Source: Lysobacteraceae bacterium
GTDB lineage: Bacteria > Pseudomonadota > Gammaproteobacteria > Nitrococcales > AK92
Reading direction: 5' to 3'
Length of the DNA: 64,000 bases
Assembly (NCBI GenBank): GCA_012523465.1
Contig: JAAYIK010000013.1
Location: forward strand, 1 to 64,000
In this document: one piece after another, positions 47,348 to 57,918 of the stretch
Numbering within the stretch: position 1 is the stretch's first letter
Layout: every line of letters starts with the position of its first letter
The notes under the pieces: generated by a model
Told to the model about the DNA's origin: nothing
The model's database searches: none
The model's input: the letters and a program-made list of their open reading frames with translations, nothing else
Made by a program: the position numbers and the translations under genes

Positions 47348-48595
47348 ATGCGCGACAAGATCCTGCGTGCGTCGTTCGTCCTGTGGCTGGCGCTGGTGTT
47401 GACTGCTTGTGGCAGTGGCAGCGACTCGTCGGCGGTCGGGCCTGGCAGAGTGCCTGGCGCGGGCCCTGGCGACCCCGGTAGCCCCACCGGCACTGTTCCT
47501 GACGACGATGATGGCGAGGCGCCGCCCGGCCCTGATCTGTCCGGTCTCTACCATGGCTGGGGCCTCATGCCGGCGCGGCTTGATGGGCGCCTGAGTTTCG
47601 ATCCCGCTGCCGCGCCGGCGGTGGCCCCTGGTTACCTGCTGCTGGGCTCGCTGCAGCTGGTGACCGACATACGTCTGAACATGCAAAACTTTGAATGGTC
47701 GCTCAGGGAGCTGGTCCGGCGCGCGGTCGCGGAAGGGGGCGTGCTGCAGGAGGAGCTGTCACCATACCGGGTCAGCTGCGATCTGCGGGAACCGGCCACG
47801 GACGAGGGGTATCCCGGCATCGGCTATGCCCTGATCCACTATCGGCAAGACTACGCTGATGGCCGTCTGGACGAAGGAGAGGAGGTCGTCTTTACCCTCG
47901 AAGGCTGCCAGCCTGCGGGCGGCATGCAGGCCATGAGCTCCGAGCTGCCGCTGCATTTGATCTACGGCGAGCAGCGCTACCGGTTCTCCGGACTTGCCTT
48001 GAGCTCTTATGACGGCATGCGTCTGGACAGCAGCGGATGGTTGACCCGGCGCGATCTGGAAGAAGCGCACCGTTACAGTGAGCAGACCCCGCGCTGCGCC
48101 GAGATGGTGCTCGTCAACCAGGGGCCAGACGGCGCGCCCAGCGAGTTGGCCATCGTCCAGACTGGCGCCGAGGCGCCGTTGCGGATCCGCTTTTGGCATG
48201 ATGGTGTTCAGGTGCGTCCAGGCAGCATCGAGACCTTCGTCGAACCGGCCCATCCCGCGCTGACCTTCCTTCCCATCGAAGCGATCCATGTTCATTTCGA
48301 TCCGGGCGCGCTGGGCGATCCCGCCCTGGCTGGCACCTATGTGCTGCGCATGCAAGAGACGACCGGTCTGGCTCTGCAATACAACCACGGTTCCTTTGCG
48401 ACTAGCCCGTTCAGGCTGTTCGGCGGAGGGTTCAGCGTGGAGACGCCGGATGGCGTGGTGTATCGCTATCGGGTCGCTGCCGACCCCGCTTATGTCGAGG
48501 TCTGGCAAGGCGAGGGCACTGCCGGCGAATACCTTGGCACGGTGGCGCAGGCACTGCTGGCCCAGCGGCTCAAGCTGGTGGCGCCGTTGCCCTGA
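47348..48595 (+). CDS. Uncharacterised lipoprotein
   Basis: A 415-residue protein with a lipoprotein signal peptide: hydrophobic core FVLWLALVLTA and the acylated cysteine C21 in LTAC. A low-complexity Pro/Gly/Asp linker (about 25-62) follows, then a globular part of mixed strands, rich in charged residues, with LHLIYGEQRYRFSGLALS and VLRMQETTGLALQYN. It is probably anchored in the outer or inner membrane with the long linker lifting the domain off the surface. I do not recognise the family. GAGAAGGAC precedes the ATG. It stands alone between rlmD and a convergent pair of unknown genes. Confidence 0.75.
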   Translation: MRDKILRASFVLWLALVLTACGSGSDSSAVGPGRVPGAGPGDPGSPTGTVPDDDDGEAPPGPDLSGLYHGWGLMPARLDGRLSFDPAAAPAVAPGYLLLGSLQLVTDIRLNMQNFEWSLRELVRRAVAEGGVLQEELSPYRVSCDLREPATDEGYPGIGYALIHYRQDYADGRLDEGEEVVFTLEGCQPAGGMQAMSSELPLHLIYGEQRYRFSGLALSSYDGMRLDSSGWLTRRDLEEAHRYSEQTPRCAEMVLVNQGPDGAPSELAIVQTGAEAPLRIRFWHDGVQVRPGSIETFVEPAHPALTFLPIEAIHVHFDPGALGDPALAGTYVLRMQETTGLALQYNHGSFATSPFRLFGGGFSVETPDGVVYRYRVAADPAYVEVWQGEGTAGEYLGTVAQALLAQRLKLVAPLP

Positions 48596-48607
48596 GAAGG
48601 AAGCGGC

Positions 48608-49384
48608 TCAATCCAGTGCCTGCACCCGCAGCCACAAGCTGCCCGCCTGCTCGCTGGCGGCCTGGCTGCGGTAGATGACGCCGCGCTCGCTTTCCTGCCG
48701 GCTGCTGTCCAGGCTGGCGAGCAGAATCCACTCATCCAGGCGGCCGCTGACCGTGGTGAGGAGGCGGCGTGATTGCAAGGGATCGTCGCTGGAGCGCTCC
48801 TGCACCACGATTTCGACGTCGATCCGTTCCCCGCTGCGCAGATGGACGATGGCGTACAGGCCTGCAGACAGCTCCAGGTGGCGGATCTGGCTATGGTAGC
48901 CGGCACCGCTCCGGCCATGCCAGACTAGCTGCTCCCGAAGCGGCAGCAAGAGCTGCTGGTCAATGCGCATGGGGCGCCCCTCGAGACCGCGAAGCTGCTG
49001 CATGCCATGCTCGCCGAGCGCGCTGTCGCTGCGGGTGATGCGGACCCGCCCGCCACGGGTGCTGCCGGAGGCTCGCAGCCGGTCCTCCTGCAAGCTGCCG
49101 CCGCCGTCCCGGCGCAGGCTCAGCAGCAGGCTGCGCCGGGGCCGGTCCAGCTCTTGGATGATTGCCTGCAGCGCAGCCAATTCGCTGTGCTCGGCCTTGA
49201 TGATCAGTTGCTGCCCCTGGCCGGAGGCGCTGCTGTCCGCGGCCAGATGCGGCTCGAGCAGCGGCAGCAGCTCCTCGGCGCTGCGGTGGCGGAGCTCGAT
49301 GATTTCCAGGCGCGGCGCTGCCGTGGCGACGGTTGCCGCCGCCAGCAGGGCGAGGCTCAGCAGCAGGGCAGAGGGCGCTCTCAT
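48608..49384 (-). CDS. Exported protein with a secretin N-domain-like region
   Basis: A 258-residue protein with a signal peptide (ALLLSLALLAAATVATA, cleavage near residue 23). The first mature 70 residues (LEIIELRHRSAEELLPLLEP ... LAALQAIIQELDRP) look like a secretin N1-type subdomain, the fold found in GspD/PilQ before the channel domain. The rest is polar and has no channel region, so it cannot be a secretin by itself. The ATG at 49384 overlaps the stop of the upstream gene by 4 bp (ATGA). It may be a periplasmic partner of an envelope complex. Function unknown. Confidence 0.7.
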   Translation of the reverse strand: MRAPSALLLSLALLAAATVATAAPRLEIIELRHRSAEELLPLLEPHLAADSSASGQGQQLIIKAEHSELAALQAIIQELDRPRRSLLLSLRRDGGGSLQEDRLRASGSTRGGRVRITRSDSALGEHGMQQLRGLEGRPMRIDQQLLLPLREQLVWHGRSGAGYHSQIRHLELSAGLYAIVHLRSGERIDVEIVVQERSSDDPLQSRRLLTTVSGRLDEWILLASLDSSRQESERGVIYRSQAASEQAGSLWLRVQALD

Positions 49385-49887
49385 AGCACTAGCCGTCTCA
49401 AGTTGGGGTCCGGGGCGGCACGGTCCCACAGCTCCATGAACTCGGCGCCGAGCAGGCGGCCTTGGCGCGGGCAGTGGGCACAGGCCTCGCCGCTGCGGCT
49501 GTCCTTAGAGGGAAGCAGCAGATAGCCGCGGCGGTCCACTAGCAGGTAGCACTGCTCGTGCCCGGCATCTTCCTCGGCCACCCGGCGAACCTCGAAAAAG
49601 CTCGGCAGTTGGTTGGCAAGCTCCAGCAGCCGATGAGGAAGCTTGACGATGCGCTCGAGATCTTCCACCAGGATGCGGATGCGAGCCCGCCGATTGTTGA
49701 CGGCGAAGCGGCGTAGCGCTTCCAGGAAGGGCGCCTGGTTGTACAGCTGCGGCTGCAGGTCGGTGCTGAACAGCAGCACTTCTCTGCGTGCCGCTTCCAT
49801 CAGGCTGATGACCAGTTCGCGCAGCGGATCCAGGCCTTCCAGCTGCCGGGGCTCGGCAGCCTGTTCCGGGCTCGCGGTAGGCGCCAT
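49381..49887 (-). CDS. Hypothetical protein, possibly phospholipase-D-like fold
   Basis: A 168-residue soluble protein without signal peptide. LRELVISLMEAARREVLLFS, FLEALRRFAVNNRRARIRIL and LVDRRGYLLLPSKDSRSGEA recall the alternation of strands and helices of a phospholipase D domain, but the HKD catalytic motif is absent, so any resemblance would be structural. It is translationally coupled to the secretin-domain protein downstream and lies 21 bp after purB. Function unknown. Confidence 0.65.
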   Translation of the reverse strand: MAPTASPEQAAEPRQLEGLDPLRELVISLMEAARREVLLFSTDLQPQLYNQAPFLEALRRFAVNNRRARIRILVEDLERIVKLPHRLLELANQLPSFFEVRRVAEEDAGHEQCYLLVDRRGYLLLPSKDSRSGEACAHCPRQGRLLGAEFMELWDRAAPDPNLRRLVL

Positions 49888-49908
49888 CGTCCTATTCCCC
49901 CGTACGGC

Positions 49909-51285
<1,377 letters not shown>

Positions 51286-51416
51286 CTACCGTTGCCATGA
51301 AAGAGAAGGAAGGTGGCCCATTCTACCGCCTGCCGCTGCAGGGCGCATCCGCGCCCGAAACGCTCTAAAGTAGGCGGACGGAAAGCGATTCTAGCGTTGA
51401 TTTGGAAGGAGCACGC

Positions 51417-52805
51417 ATGAGTAGCCAGAAGTTTCGGATCGAACGCGACAGCATGGGGGAATTGCAGGTCCCGGCCGATGCCCTTTATGGCGCTCAGACC
51501 CAGCGCGCCGTCGAGAACTTTCCCATCAGTGGGCTGCGCATGCCGCGTCCCTTCATCCGCGCCCTAGGACTGATCAAGGCGGCTGCAGCCGAGGCCAATG
51601 CCGAGATGGCCGGTCTGCAGGGGGTTATTGCCGAGGCCATCGTCAAGGCCGCTATGGAGGTGGCCGAGGGCAGGCACGATGAGCACTTTCCCGTCGACGT
51701 GTTCCAAACCGGCTCCGGCACCAGCAGCAACATGAACGCCAACGAGGTGATCGCGCATTTGGCCAGCAAGTACAGCGGCCAGGCGGTGCACCCCAACGAC
51801 CACGTCAACATGGGGCAGAGCAGCAACGACGTCATTCCCACCGCCATCCATCTGAGCGCCATCCTGCTTTGTGAAGAGCGTCTGTTGCCGGCGCTGCAAC
51901 GGCTGGAGGACAGCATTGCGCGGCGCGCCGAAGAGCTGAAGGATCTGACCAAGACCGGCCGCACTCACCTGATGGACGCCATGCCGATCACCCTGGGACA
52001 GGAGCTGAGCGGCTGGGCCCAGCAGGTCCGGAACGGGCGGGAGCGGGTCCGGGAGGGACTGGCGCGGCTGCGGCGGCTGGCCATTGGCGGCACGGCGGTC
52101 GGCACCGGCATCAACGCGCATCCCCGGTTCGGTGCGCGGGTCGTGCAGCTGCTCAGCGAGCGCTGCGGAACCGCGTTGGAGGAAAGCCCCAATCGTTTCG
52201 AGAGCCTGAGCAGTCAGGACGCCGCGGTCGAGCTGTCGGGGCAGCTGAAGACGGTGGCCGTCAGCCTGATGAAGATCAGCAATGACCTGCGCTGGATGAA
52301 CAGCGGGCCGCTAGCGGGCCTGGCGGAGATCAGCCTACCGGCGTTGCAGCCAGGCAGCTCTATCATGCCCGGCAAGGTCAACCCCGTGATCCCGGAAGCG
52401 GTGAACATGATTGCCGCGCAGGTCATGGGCAATGACGTCGCCATCACGGTGGGCGGTCAGGCGGGCAATTTCCAGCTCAACGTGATGCTGCCGATGATTG
52501 CCTATAATCTGCTGCAGAGCATCGAGCTGCTCGCCAACGGTTCCAGGCTGCTGGCCGAAAAATGCATCGACGGCTTCCAGGTCAATCGCGATCGCTTGCA
52601 GGATGCCCTGTCCCGCAACCCGATCCTGGTGACGGCCTTGAACGCCGTTATTGGCTATGAGCTGGGTGCTCGGATCGCCAAGACGGCCTATGCCGAAAAT
52701 CGCCCCGTGATCGATGTCGCCGCCGAAATGACCCAGCTGTCGCGCCAAGAGTTGGAGCGTCTGCTGGACCCGGCCGCGCTGACCAAGGGCGGACTGCAAA
52801 AGTAG
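51417..52805 (+). CDS. fumC: Fumarate hydratase, class II
   Basis: A 462-residue iron-independent fumarase converting fumarate to malate. TGSGTSSNMNANEVIAHLA, TGRTHLMDAMPITLGQE and the signature GSSIMPGKVNPVIPE are complete. The ATG at 51417 follows GGAAGGAG by 7 nt. It supports the TCA cycle downstream of SdhCDAB (25-28 kb). Ends with a hairpin that overlaps its stop codon. Confidence 0.96.
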   Translation: MSSQKFRIERDSMGELQVPADALYGAQTQRAVENFPISGLRMPRPFIRALGLIKAAAAEANAEMAGLQGVIAEAIVKAAMEVAEGRHDEHFPVDVFQTGSGTSSNMNANEVIAHLASKYSGQAVHPNDHVNMGQSSNDVIPTAIHLSAILLCEERLLPALQRLEDSIARRAEELKDLTKTGRTHLMDAMPITLGQELSGWAQQVRNGRERVREGLARLRRLAIGGTAVGTGINAHPRFGARVVQLLSERCGTALEESPNRFESLSSQDAAVELSGQLKTVAVSLMKISNDLRWMNSGPLAGLAEISLPALQPGSSIMPGKVNPVIPEAVNMIAAQVMGNDVAITVGGQAGNFQLNVMLPMIAYNLLQSIELLANGSRLLAEKCIDGFQVNRDRLQDALSRNPILVTALNAVIGYELGARIAKTAYAENRPVIDVAAEMTQLSRQELERLLDPAALTKGGLQK

Positions 52806-52825
52806 CCGCCGCCCCGGCGGCTACT
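52801..52825. terminator. Hairpin at the end of fumC, possible bidirectional terminator
   Basis: A perfect 10-bp stem (52801-52810 with 52816-52825) and GCCCC loop lie between the convergent ends of fumC and the RibD-like gene. No T-tract, so efficiency is doubtful. Confidence 0.45.
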
Positions 52826-52830
52826 CCGGA

Positions 52831-53664
52831 TCATCGCTGAATGCGATCGTAGCGGGCGAAGGTCTGACCGATGCCGCCGTGGGAGTGCGCGTCGTAGTAC
52901 AGCGAGCGCAGTTGGAAATCCAGCGGTATGGACAGCGCCGCGCCTTCCAGGATGCCGGGCGCGGCGCTGTCGCCTACCAGGCGATGCACGGTAGTGAGGA
53001 ATAGGGTGTCGAGCACGCCCGCGGCGGCCAGGGTATGGAAAACGTATGGCCCGCCGATGGAGTAAATGCGGCGATAGCCCCGACTGGCCAGGAATTCAAT
53101 GGCCGCCGCGCCGCCGACGGTCGCACCCGGGAAATACTGGATTGTGGCGTCGGTTTGCCGCAGGCGCATCGCCGCGGGGGAGGCGGGATCGGCGGTGGTC
53201 AGGACAAAAACCCGCCGACCGTCGTCGAACCAGCGCGGCGGTATCTCGATGTTTAGACTGTTGCTGAAAACGGCGACATCGGGCTGCGGCGGCAGGCCCT
53301 GGGCTCGCCGCCAGCCTAGTAAATCCGCGTGCGCTGGTTGATTGTACAAGGGAAGCTCGGCCTGTGCCGTGCCTGCCTCCAACTCGCGCAGGTAGTTGCC
53401 GCTGCAGAGCAGAATGTCGGCTCGGGCGGCGAGCTCCTGGAACAGCCGCCAGTCGCGCGGATTGGCGATGGTATCGGGGACCCGCGATCGGCCCGGCGGA
53501 GCTGACGACATGGCGATGCGTCCGTCGATGCTGGCGACGAAATTGCTGTAGACGAAGGGACGGTCAGGCCAGTCCGACGGCACGAGCGGGATGCTCAAGT
53601 ACAGTCCCTGTAGCTCGATGGGGGTGGCTGGTGCCGGGAATAGCTGGATAATTTCTTTGCTCAC
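52831..53664 (-). CDS. RibD C-terminal-domain reductase (dihydrofolate reductase-like)
   Basis: A 277-residue protein of the RibD_C family, a dihydrofolate reductase-like NADPH reductase. RPFVYSNFVASIDGRIAM is the diagnostic N-terminal strand-helix, followed by a LLCSGNYLRE segment and the NADP-binding SIGGPYVFHTLAAAGVLD glycine loop. No deaminase domain is attached, so it is not a full riboflavin enzyme RibD. Stand-alone members often have unknown substrates. It diverges from gacA. Confidence 0.8.
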   Translation of the reverse strand: MSKEIIQLFPAPATPIELQGLYLSIPLVPSDWPDRPFVYSNFVASIDGRIAMSSAPPGRSRVPDTIANPRDWRLFQELAARADILLCSGNYLRELEAGTAQAELPLYNQPAHADLLGWRRAQGLPPQPDVAVFSNSLNIEIPPRWFDDGRRVFVLTTADPASPAAMRLRQTDATIQYFPGATVGGAAAIEFLASRGYRRIYSIGGPYVFHTLAAAGVLDTLFLTTVHRLVGDSAAPGILEGAALSIPLDFQLRSLYYDAHSHGGIGQTFARYDRIQR

Positions 53665-53816
53665 GACTTATGCTGTTTTCCAAGGGAGCCGAAAAGCGAT
53701 GGATTGCGCGATAACTTCGGCGGCATGGTAGCTTATTTTCGGGTGGCTGCCGCGAATGACGGTCAGCTCGATCCGGTCAACCTTTGTGTCTCACGTGTCC
53801 CAGCGAGGCCGTTACG

Positions 53817-54458
53817 ATGATCAAAGTCCTTTTGGTTGACGATCACCAATTGGTGCGGGCTGGAATACGCCGGATCCTCGACGAGTCCGAGGACGTCGAA
53901 GTCTGCGCCGAAGCCGGCTCGGGGGAAGAGGCGCTGTCCCTGGTGCGCTGGACGCGCCCCGAGGTCGTGCTGATGGATGTCAACATGCCGGGCATCGGCG
54001 GGCTGGAGGCGACCCGCAAGCTGCTGCGGATCGATGAGAACCTGAAGATCATCGCGCTCACCGTGCACATGGAGGAGCCGTACCCAAGCCTGCTGCTGGA
54101 AGCGGGTGCCATGGGCTACCTTACCAAAGGCTGCTGCGAGCAAGAAATCCTCACCGCCATTCGAACCGTCTACAAGGGGGAGCGCTACATCGGCTCCGAC
54201 ATCGCCCGGCTACTGGCTCTCTCCGGTCTCTCCGGCAAAAGCCGCAATCCTTTCGATCGCCTCTCGCAGCGCGAGATCCAGGTGATGATGATGATCACCC
54301 AGGGGCATAAGGTGCAGGAAATCTCTGATATCCTCTGCCTCAGTCCGAAGACGGTCAGCACCTACCGCTACCGCTTGTACGAGAAACTGGGCGTCAGCAA
54401 CGACGTCGAACTCACCCACCTGGCGATCCGCCACGCCATGATCAGCAGTCCGCAGTAG
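53817..54458 (+). CDS. gacA: Response regulator GacA/UvrY
   Basis: A 213-residue NarL/FixJ-type regulator. The receiver has the acidic pair D8-D9, phospho-acceptor D54 (VLMDVNMPG) and K104-region LTKG; the C-terminal LuxR-type HTH includes LSQREIQVMMMITQGHKVQE and LSPKTVSTYRYRLYEKL. D54 matches GacA. It is activated by GacS (at 41242) and induces Rsm/Csr small RNAs. It lies directly upstream of uvrC, as in E. coli and Pseudomonas. The ATG at 53817 begins at MIKVLLVDDHQ. Confidence 0.95.
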   Translation: MIKVLLVDDHQLVRAGIRRILDESEDVEVCAEAGSGEEALSLVRWTRPEVVLMDVNMPGIGGLEATRKLLRIDENLKIIALTVHMEEPYPSLLLEAGAMGYLTKGCCEQEILTAIRTVYKGERYIGSDIARLLALSGLSGKSRNPFDRLSQREIQVMMMITQGHKVQEISDILCLSPKTVSTYRYRLYEKLGVSNDVELTHLAIRHAMISSPQ

Positions 54459-54544
54459 GCCGACCCCTTCGGCAGCTGGCGGACCGCGGGGCAGGATGCA
54501 GCCGCACGGTTGAACCGTGGCAGGCTCTGCAGGTCCTAAGCCGT

Positions 54545-56380
54545 ATGGAATCTCCCTCTGTTGAATCAAGCTTTGACGGGAAAGCGTTCGCCCGGACGCT
54601 GACCGATCGCCCCGGCGTCTACCGCATGCTCGACGCCGAAGGCACGGTGATCTATGTTGGCAAGGCTCGCAACCTGCGGCGGCGGGTCAGCAGCTACTTC
54701 CAGCCCAGCGTCAGCGACCGCAAGACCCTTGCCCTGGTGCGTCAGGTGCGCGGCATCGAGGTGACGGTGACCAACACCGAGGCCGAGGCACTGATCCTCG
54801 AGAACAACCTCATCAAGCAGTACCAGCCGCGCTACAACGTGCTGCTGCGCGACGACAAGAGCTACCCGTACATCTATCTCAGCACGCAGCAGGAATGGCC
54901 GCGGCTGAGCCTGCATCGCGGCGCGCGCCGGGCGCCGGGGCGCTATTTCGGTCCCTATCCCAATGTGCTGGCGGTGCGGGAGACGCTGAATTACCTGCAA
55001 AAGGTGTTTCCCATCCGCCAATGCGAGGACACCTTCTTCCGCAACCGCTCGCGTCCCTGTCTGCAGTACCAGATCAAGCGCTGCAGCGCTCCCTGCGTGG
55101 GTCTGGTTTCGCCCGAGGCCTATGCCAAGGACGTGCGCCATGTGGAGATGTTCCTGGAAGGGAAGAGCGCCACGGTCATCGACGAGCTGGTGCGGCAGAT
55201 GGAGGCGGCGTCCGAGCAGCTGGAGTTCGAACGCGCAGCCCAGATTCGCGACCGCATCGCTACGCTGCGAAAAATCCAGGAGCGGCAGCACATCGCCGGC
55301 GAGAAGGGCGACCTGGACGTGATCGCCTGCGTGTCCAAGGACGGCTTGGCATGCGTGCAAGTGTTTTTCTTTCGCAAGGGGCTCAGTCTAGGCAACAAGA
55401 GCTTCTTTCCCAAGATGCCCCTGGACATGTCCGAAGCCGATGTGCTCGCCGCCTTCATCGCTCGTTACTACTTGGGAAGACCTGCCCCCCGGGAGCTGAT
55501 CGTCAGCCACCGGCTGGCCGAGCGCAGCCTGCTCGAGGAGGCGCTCAGCCAAGGTTCGGGTTACCGGGTCAAGATCAGCACCGGCGTGCGGGGCGAGCGC
55601 CGTCATTGGCTGGAGCTGGCCAAGACCAACGCCGAGTATGCCCTGGCCGGGCGGCTGGCCAGCCGGGTCACGCTGGACGAGCGCTTTGGCGAGCTGCAGG
55701 AGGTGCTAGGGCTGGACGAGATCCCCAACCGCATCGAGTGCTTCGACATCAGCCACAGCCATGGCGAGGCGACCGTTGCCTCCTGCGTTGTCTTCAACCG
55801 CGATGGCCCGGTGAAGTCGGATTACCGCCGCTTCAATATCGAAGGCGTGGCGCCTGGCGACGACTACGCGGCCATGCGCCAGGCCCTGCTGCGGCGGTAC
55901 ACCCGGATCAAGAAAGGGGAGGTGCCGATGCCGGATTTACTGCTCATCGATGGCGGCAAGGGGCAGCTGGCCCAGGCAGCCGCGGTGCTGCGCGAGCTGC
56001 AGATCGAAGGGGTGGTCCTGCTGGGCATCGCCAAGGGCCCGACGCGCAAGCCGGGCGAAGAGACGCTGTTCCTGGAAGGCGACGACACTGAATATGCCTT
56101 GCCGCCCACCTCGCCGGCGCTGCACCTACTGCAGCAGATCCGCGACGAGGCACACCGTTTCGCCGTGACCGGCCATCGGCAACGGCGCGGCAAGACACGG
56201 CGCACTTCGGTGCTGGAAAGCATCCCCGGGCTCGGCGTCAAGCGCCGTCAGGCGCTGCTTAAGCACTTCGGCGGGCTGCAGGGCATCGCCAGCGCCGGGG
56301 TCGAGGATCTGGTCAAGGTACCTGGCATCAGCGTGGCCCTGGCTGAGCGCATTTACGACGCCTTCCACAGCGATTCCTAG
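54545..56380 (+). CDS. uvrC: Excinuclease ABC subunit C
   Basis: A 611-residue nuclease that makes both incisions in nucleotide excision repair. The GIY-YIG domain opens the protein (GVYRMLDAEGTVIYVGKARN, about 18-37), a UVR domain for UvrB contact lies near 210-245 (EQLEFERAAQIRDRIATL), the RNase H-like 5' nuclease includes ECFDISHSHGEATVAS, and the C-terminus has two helix-hairpin-helix motifs (SIPGLGVKRRQALLKHFG). Length matches E. coli UvrC (610). Confidence 0.97.
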   Translation: MESPSVESSFDGKAFARTLTDRPGVYRMLDAEGTVIYVGKARNLRRRVSSYFQPSVSDRKTLALVRQVRGIEVTVTNTEAEALILENNLIKQYQPRYNVLLRDDKSYPYIYLSTQQEWPRLSLHRGARRAPGRYFGPYPNVLAVRETLNYLQKVFPIRQCEDTFFRNRSRPCLQYQIKRCSAPCVGLVSPEAYAKDVRHVEMFLEGKSATVIDELVRQMEAASEQLEFERAAQIRDRIATLRKIQERQHIAGEKGDLDVIACVSKDGLACVQVFFFRKGLSLGNKSFFPKMPLDMSEADVLAAFIARYYLGRPAPRELIVSHRLAERSLLEEALSQGSGYRVKISTGVRGERRHWLELAKTNAEYALAGRLASRVTLDERFGELQEVLGLDEIPNRIECFDISHSHGEATVASCVVFNRDGPVKSDYRRFNIEGVAPGDDYAAMRQALLRRYTRIKKGEVPMPDLLLIDGGKGQLAQAAAVLRELQIEGVVLLGIAKGPTRKPGEETLFLEGDDTEYALPPTSPALHLLQQIRDEAHRFAVTGHRQRRGKTRRTSVLESIPGLGVKRRQALLKHFGGLQGIASAGVEDLVKVPGISVALAERIYDAFHSDS

Positions 56381-56624
56381 CGTAGTCGCGAGGTGGTGGT
56401 GCCAATCGGGCGTCCGGCCGCCGGCGCTCTGGTTCGTCCGCTGTGCCTGGCCAAGATCGGTTCCGGTCGATCCTCGGAACGGTCCTACAACACGCCAGGC
56501 CTTGGTATGATGGCGGCGGCTCGGCCGTTGTGGGGCAGGAAGACATGCCTGCCGAGGCCGCCCGGGGCGCGATCCCGGCAGAGGGGACCCTCCGCCCGGC
56601 GTGACGAAAGCTTGGAGTCGCACC

Positions 56625-57230
56625 ATGTATTTCACGCTACCGAATTTGCTGACGCTGTTCCGGATCGTCCTGATCCCGGTGCTTGGCTTGGCTTTCCTGC
56701 TGCCCATGCCGTGGGCGAATTGGTGCGCCGTGCTCGTTTTCGCCGTGGCCAGCATCACCGATTGGTTCGACGGCTACCTGGCACGCCGCTTGGGACAGAC
56801 CTCCGCCTTCGGCGCCTTTCTCGACCCAGTGGCAGACAAGCTCATCGTCGCCGTCGCCCTGGTGGCCCTGCTGACGTACAACAACACCATCATTTTTGCC
56901 GTTCCGGCTGCCGTCATCATTGGCCGCGAGATCGCCGTCTCGGCGCTGCGCGAATGGATGGCGGAGCTAGGGCAGCGGGCAAGCGTGGCTGTCAGCATGG
57001 TTGGCAAGATAAAAACCACCGCGCAGATGGTTGCCATCCTGATCCTGCTGCTGGGGCAGGATTTGTTCGGCCTGCCCCTGCAGACCATCGGACTGCTATT
57101 GCTCTATGTGGCCGCGGTCTTGACGCTGTACTCGGCCATCCTTTACCTTAAAGCCGCCTGGGAGGTGCTGCGCCAGGAAGCCGTTCCTACGGCTGGATCG
57201 CAGCCAGGCTCCAGAAAACGCAAGGCTTGA
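56625..57230 (+). CDS. pgsA: Phosphatidylglycerophosphate synthase PgsA
   Basis: A 201-residue integral membrane enzyme (CDP-diacylglycerol + glycerol-3-phosphate to phosphatidylglycerophosphate). The CDP-alcohol phosphotransferase motif runs through DWFDGYLARRLGQTSAFGAF to LDPVADK with all conserved Asp and Gly. Five to six membrane segments. The ATG at 56625 gives the family start MYFTLPNLLTLFRI. gacA-uvrC-pgsA-tRNA is the E. coli order (uvrY-uvrC-pgsA-glyW-cysT-leuZ). Confidence 0.95.
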   Translation: MYFTLPNLLTLFRIVLIPVLGLAFLLPMPWANWCAVLVFAVASITDWFDGYLARRLGQTSAFGAFLDPVADKLIVAVALVALLTYNNTIIFAVPAAVIIGREIAVSALREWMAELGQRASVAVSMVGKIKTTAQMVAILILLLGQDLFGLPLQTIGLLLLYVAAVLTLYSAILYLKAAWEVLRQEAVPTAGSQPGSRKRKA

Positions 57231-57267
57231 CAGCCTGCGAGAGTTGACTAGAATATCAAGCCGTCAA

Positions 57268-57343
<76 letters not shown>

Positions 57344-57351
57344 AACCCCAA

Positions 57352-57376
57352 AACCCCGGCCCTGCCGGGGTTTTTT
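57352..57376 (+). terminator. Rho-independent terminator after tRNA-Gly
   Basis: AACCCCGGC (57352-57360) pairs with GCCGGGGTT (57364-57372) over a 3-nt loop, followed by further T residues. It separates tRNA-Gly from tRNA-Cys. Confidence 0.85.
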
Positions 57377-57445
57377 GATAGCAGGCTCGTCGCGCCGTCT
57401 CTCGCCAAGCATCACGAGGCTTGCTATCATTTGCCATCGAATCAA

Positions 57446-57519
57446 GGCTAGGTGGCAGAATGGTCATGCAGCGGCCTGCAAAGCCGTGTAAGCCGGTTCG
57501 ATTCCGGCCCTAGCCTCCA
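57446..57519 (+). tRNA. tRNA-Cys (anticodon GCA)
   Basis: 74 nt with encoded CCA. Acceptor GGCTAGG pairs with CCTAGCC; the anticodon loop CTGCAAA has GCA at 57478-57480; T arm GGTTCGATTCC. Discriminator base T(U), the identity element of tRNA-Cys. Confidence 0.96.
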
Positions 57520-57670
57520 GCTGCTCTATCGTACCTGTTCGTCCTGCCACCCCGTCCCGGGGCGCGCCGCTGGCAATGTGGCGGCGGAGTTGGCAAAATT
57601 CCCCGCTCAGCCCCAAGCGCCTTAGCGCAGCACTCATGAGCTGCGAGCCCGATCCCACCTTGAAGAAGTC

Positions 57671-57760
57671 GCGGGAGTGGCGAAACAGGTAAACGCAGAG
57701 GACTTAAAATCCTCCGCCGTGTCAAATGGCTTACGGGTTCGAGTCCCGTCTCCCGCACCA
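57671..57760 (+). tRNA. tRNA-Leu (anticodon TAA)
   Basis: 90 nt with a long variable arm (class II tRNA) and encoded CCA. Acceptor GCGGGAG pairs with CTCCCGC; the anticodon stem GAGGA/TCCTC encloses CTTAAAA with TAA at 57705-57707. Discriminator A as required for leucine. Third of the Gly-Cys-Leu set. Confidence 0.96.
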
Positions 57761-57891
57761 TCGCCCATGCAAACCTCGAAGCCGGCGCCAGTAAGGTTTC
57801 GGTTCTTCTGACAGTTCCTGACGACGCCGGCTGCCGGTTCGGCTCAGGCTGCTTCCCGCTCCGCCTCCAAGGCAAGCCTAAGCGTATTTGC

Positions 57892-57918
57892 TTTACAAGT
57901 GAATGCTTGACTTGTAAA
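57892..57918. promoter_or_regulatory. Perfect 9-bp inverted repeat overlapping a promoter, probable operator
   Basis: TTTACAAGT (57892-57900) and ACTTGTAAA (57910-57918) are exact inverted copies with a 9-bp spacer. The right arm covers the -35 box TTGACT of the promoter at 57907-57935, which is where a repressor or a proximal activator would bind. The sequence does not match the GacA or CysB sites I know. Confidence 0.55.

Noticed and set aside
57892..57918. GacA upstream activating sequence before a small RNA
   Set aside because: The inverted repeat is TTTACAAGT/ACTTGTAAA with a 9-bp spacer; the known GacA site is TGTAAG-N6-CTTACA, and few GGA motifs follow.
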